A stretch of 64,000 bases of DNA from Marinobacter sp. es.048 (lineage in GTDB: Bacteria; Pseudomonadota; Gammaproteobacteria; Pseudomonadales; Oleiphilaceae). The notes below the pieces were generated by a model. It searched no databases and was not told the origin of the DNA. It worked only from the letters and a program-made list of their open reading frames with translations. Made by a program: the position numbers and the translations under genes. Position 1 is the first letter of the stretch; each line of letters starts with the position of its first letter. The stretch spans positions 1,116,001 through 1,180,000 of the forward strand of contig NZ_FYFA01000002.1 in assembly GCF_900188435.1 (NCBI RefSeq), in the 5' to 3' direction. Shown here piece by piece: positions 63,446-64,000 of this stretch.

Positions 63446-63940
63446 ATGAGATCAACCAGAGACAGAGTTCGTCAAGCCATCTCGTTTGAGGTTATCGGCC
63501 TAATGCTGTCGGTTCCGCTCGCTGCCGCGACTTTCGGTTTTGATATCGGAAGAACAGGAGTCCTCGGTGTGGTGGGTGCCACCATCGCAACCTGCTGGAA
63601 CTATGTGTTCAATCTGGGGTTCGATCACGGGCTGAAGCACTTCACCGGCACCACCCGCAAATCCCTCCGAATCCGTTTCCTGCATGCGGTGAGTTTCGAG
63701 CTGGGTCTGATGCTCATTTTCCTGCCGATCATTGCCTGGTGGATGGGCATCGGTCTGCTGGAGGCGCTAATTGTGGATGTGGCGTTCGTGGTGTTCTACC
63801 TGGTGTATGCGTTTGTATTCACCTGGTGTATGCGTTTGTATTCACCTGGTGTTACGACACCATATTTCCTGACACGGACGCCAAGAAAACCAACGCCACT
63901 TAAACAAACTTTGACAATCCTGGAGGCGGGAGTGGGATAA
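63446..63940 (+). CDS. PACE-family efflux transporter, C-terminus frameshifted
   Basis: PACE proteins (AceI type) export chlorhexidine and polyamine-like cations with proton exchange. The protein has two tandem transmembrane-pair domains, four segments in all, and the key membrane Glu is Glu15 in RQAISFEVIGL, the same position as in AceI. Residues 1-129 read normally through the fourth segment (FVVFYLVYAFVFTWC). A 23-bp tandem duplication at 63801-63846 then shifts the frame, giving an unrelated 35-residue basic tail and 164 residues in total. Without the duplication the frame ends at TAA 63901-63903, giving 144 residues, the AceI length. The membrane part is intact, so activity may remain. 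Confidence 0.85.
   Translation: MRSTRDRVRQAISFEVIGLMLSVPLAAATFGFDIGRTGVLGVVGATIATCWNYVFNLGFDHGLKHFTGTTRKSLRIRFLHAVSFELGLMLIFLPIIAWWMGIGLLEALIVDVAFVVFYLVYAFVFTWCMRLYSPGVTTPYFLTRTPRKPTPLKQTLTILEAGVG
63801..63846. repeat. 23-bp tandem duplication inside the PACE gene
   Basis: Two identical 23-base copies stand head to tail at 63801-63823 and 63824-63846. The duplicated unit is bounded by ACCTGGTGT, a 9-base direct repeat that recurs after each copy (63798, 63821 and 63844). Removing one copy restores the normal PACE ending. Confidence 0.93.
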
Positions 63941-63983
63941 GATAGAGACTCCGCCCAAATGCGTTTTGAGGTTGTATCGCATT

Positions 63984-64000
63984 ATGAAATCCCGCCACAC
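63984..64000 (+). CDS. Possible start of a further gene, cut by window end
   Basis: An ATG at 63984 opens MKSRH and runs off the window. A GAGG lies 12 bases upstream, and a perfect TTGACA (63911-63916) lies 68 bases upstream, though with no clear -10. Too little is visible to name it. Confidence 0.25.

Noticed and set aside
1..64000. Mobile elements, prophage, CRISPR arrays or integrons
   Set aside because: No transposase, phage or cas genes and no regular repeat-spacer pattern were found; gene order looks like stable core chromosome throughout. The two tRNA genes have no adjacent integrase.

Overview
The window is 64 kb of a dense, GC-rich gammaproteobacterial chromosome. No intergenic gap exceeds about 260 bases. 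Gene content and order (dsbC-hom-thrC-recJ-prfB-lysS; rpsP-rimM-trmD-rplS with ffh and a ypjD/corB pair nearby; lolB-ispE-tRNA-Gln-prs-rplY-pth-ychF) are typical of pseudomonad-related marine bacteria. The protein flavour and a long palindromic intergenic repeat suggest Marinobacter or a close relative; this is inference from memory, not a database match. I see no prophage, insertion sequence or CRISPR array. tRNA-Gln(UUG) and a CAU tRNA, probably elongator Met, are present; there is no rRNA.

Left part (1-15.1 kb): the 3' end of ygfZ and an HDOD gene face a long leftward series: dsbC, hom, thrC, recJ, prfB (with its programmed +1 frameshift), lysS and ung. Further right, also leftward, are xerD, the rpsP-rimM-trmD-rplS ribosomal operon and ffh. 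From 15.2 to 24 kb rightward genes dominate: a CcsA/YpjD-like membrane protein, a CorB/HlyC-type CNNM protein, a Yip1 protein, a DUF1631 protein, a lone TonB-like protein, argF and an orphan FbpC-like ABC ATPase. grxD faces them. glpK and an RstAB-like two-component system follow leftward.

The most interesting part is 28.1-36.2 kb. olsB-olsA (ornithine lipid synthesis) and, 5 kb away, a GT4 glycosyltransferase plus PAP2 phosphatase pair each have a Pho-box-like array: GTCA-type half-sites at exact 11-bp spacing, ending exactly 10 bp before a -10-like hexamer, with a leader of about 26 nt. Together they look like a phosphate-starvation membrane-lipid remodelling regulon that replaces phospholipids with aminolipids and glycolipids. 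Between them lie an SlpA-type FKBP, an acetyl-CoA hydrolase/transferase family protein, a small secreted protein and a Tas-like aldo/keto reductase.

From 36 to 50 kb: dinB with a LexA box, a tightly overlapping DUF1244-HopJ-minC run leading into minD and minE, DUF2804, START and CBS proteins, a PIN-PhoH ATPase, a chemoreceptor, and a leftward cluster DUF432-like/mscS/rimB/rimK/AstE-like/yjbQ. From 50 to 64 kb: phrB, the hemA-prfA-prmC-moeB operon, a TPR lipoprotein-lolB-ispE operon, tRNA-Gln, prs, rplY, pth, ychF, tRNA-Met, and a PACE efflux gene whose last codons are frameshifted by a fresh-looking 23-bp tandem duplication.
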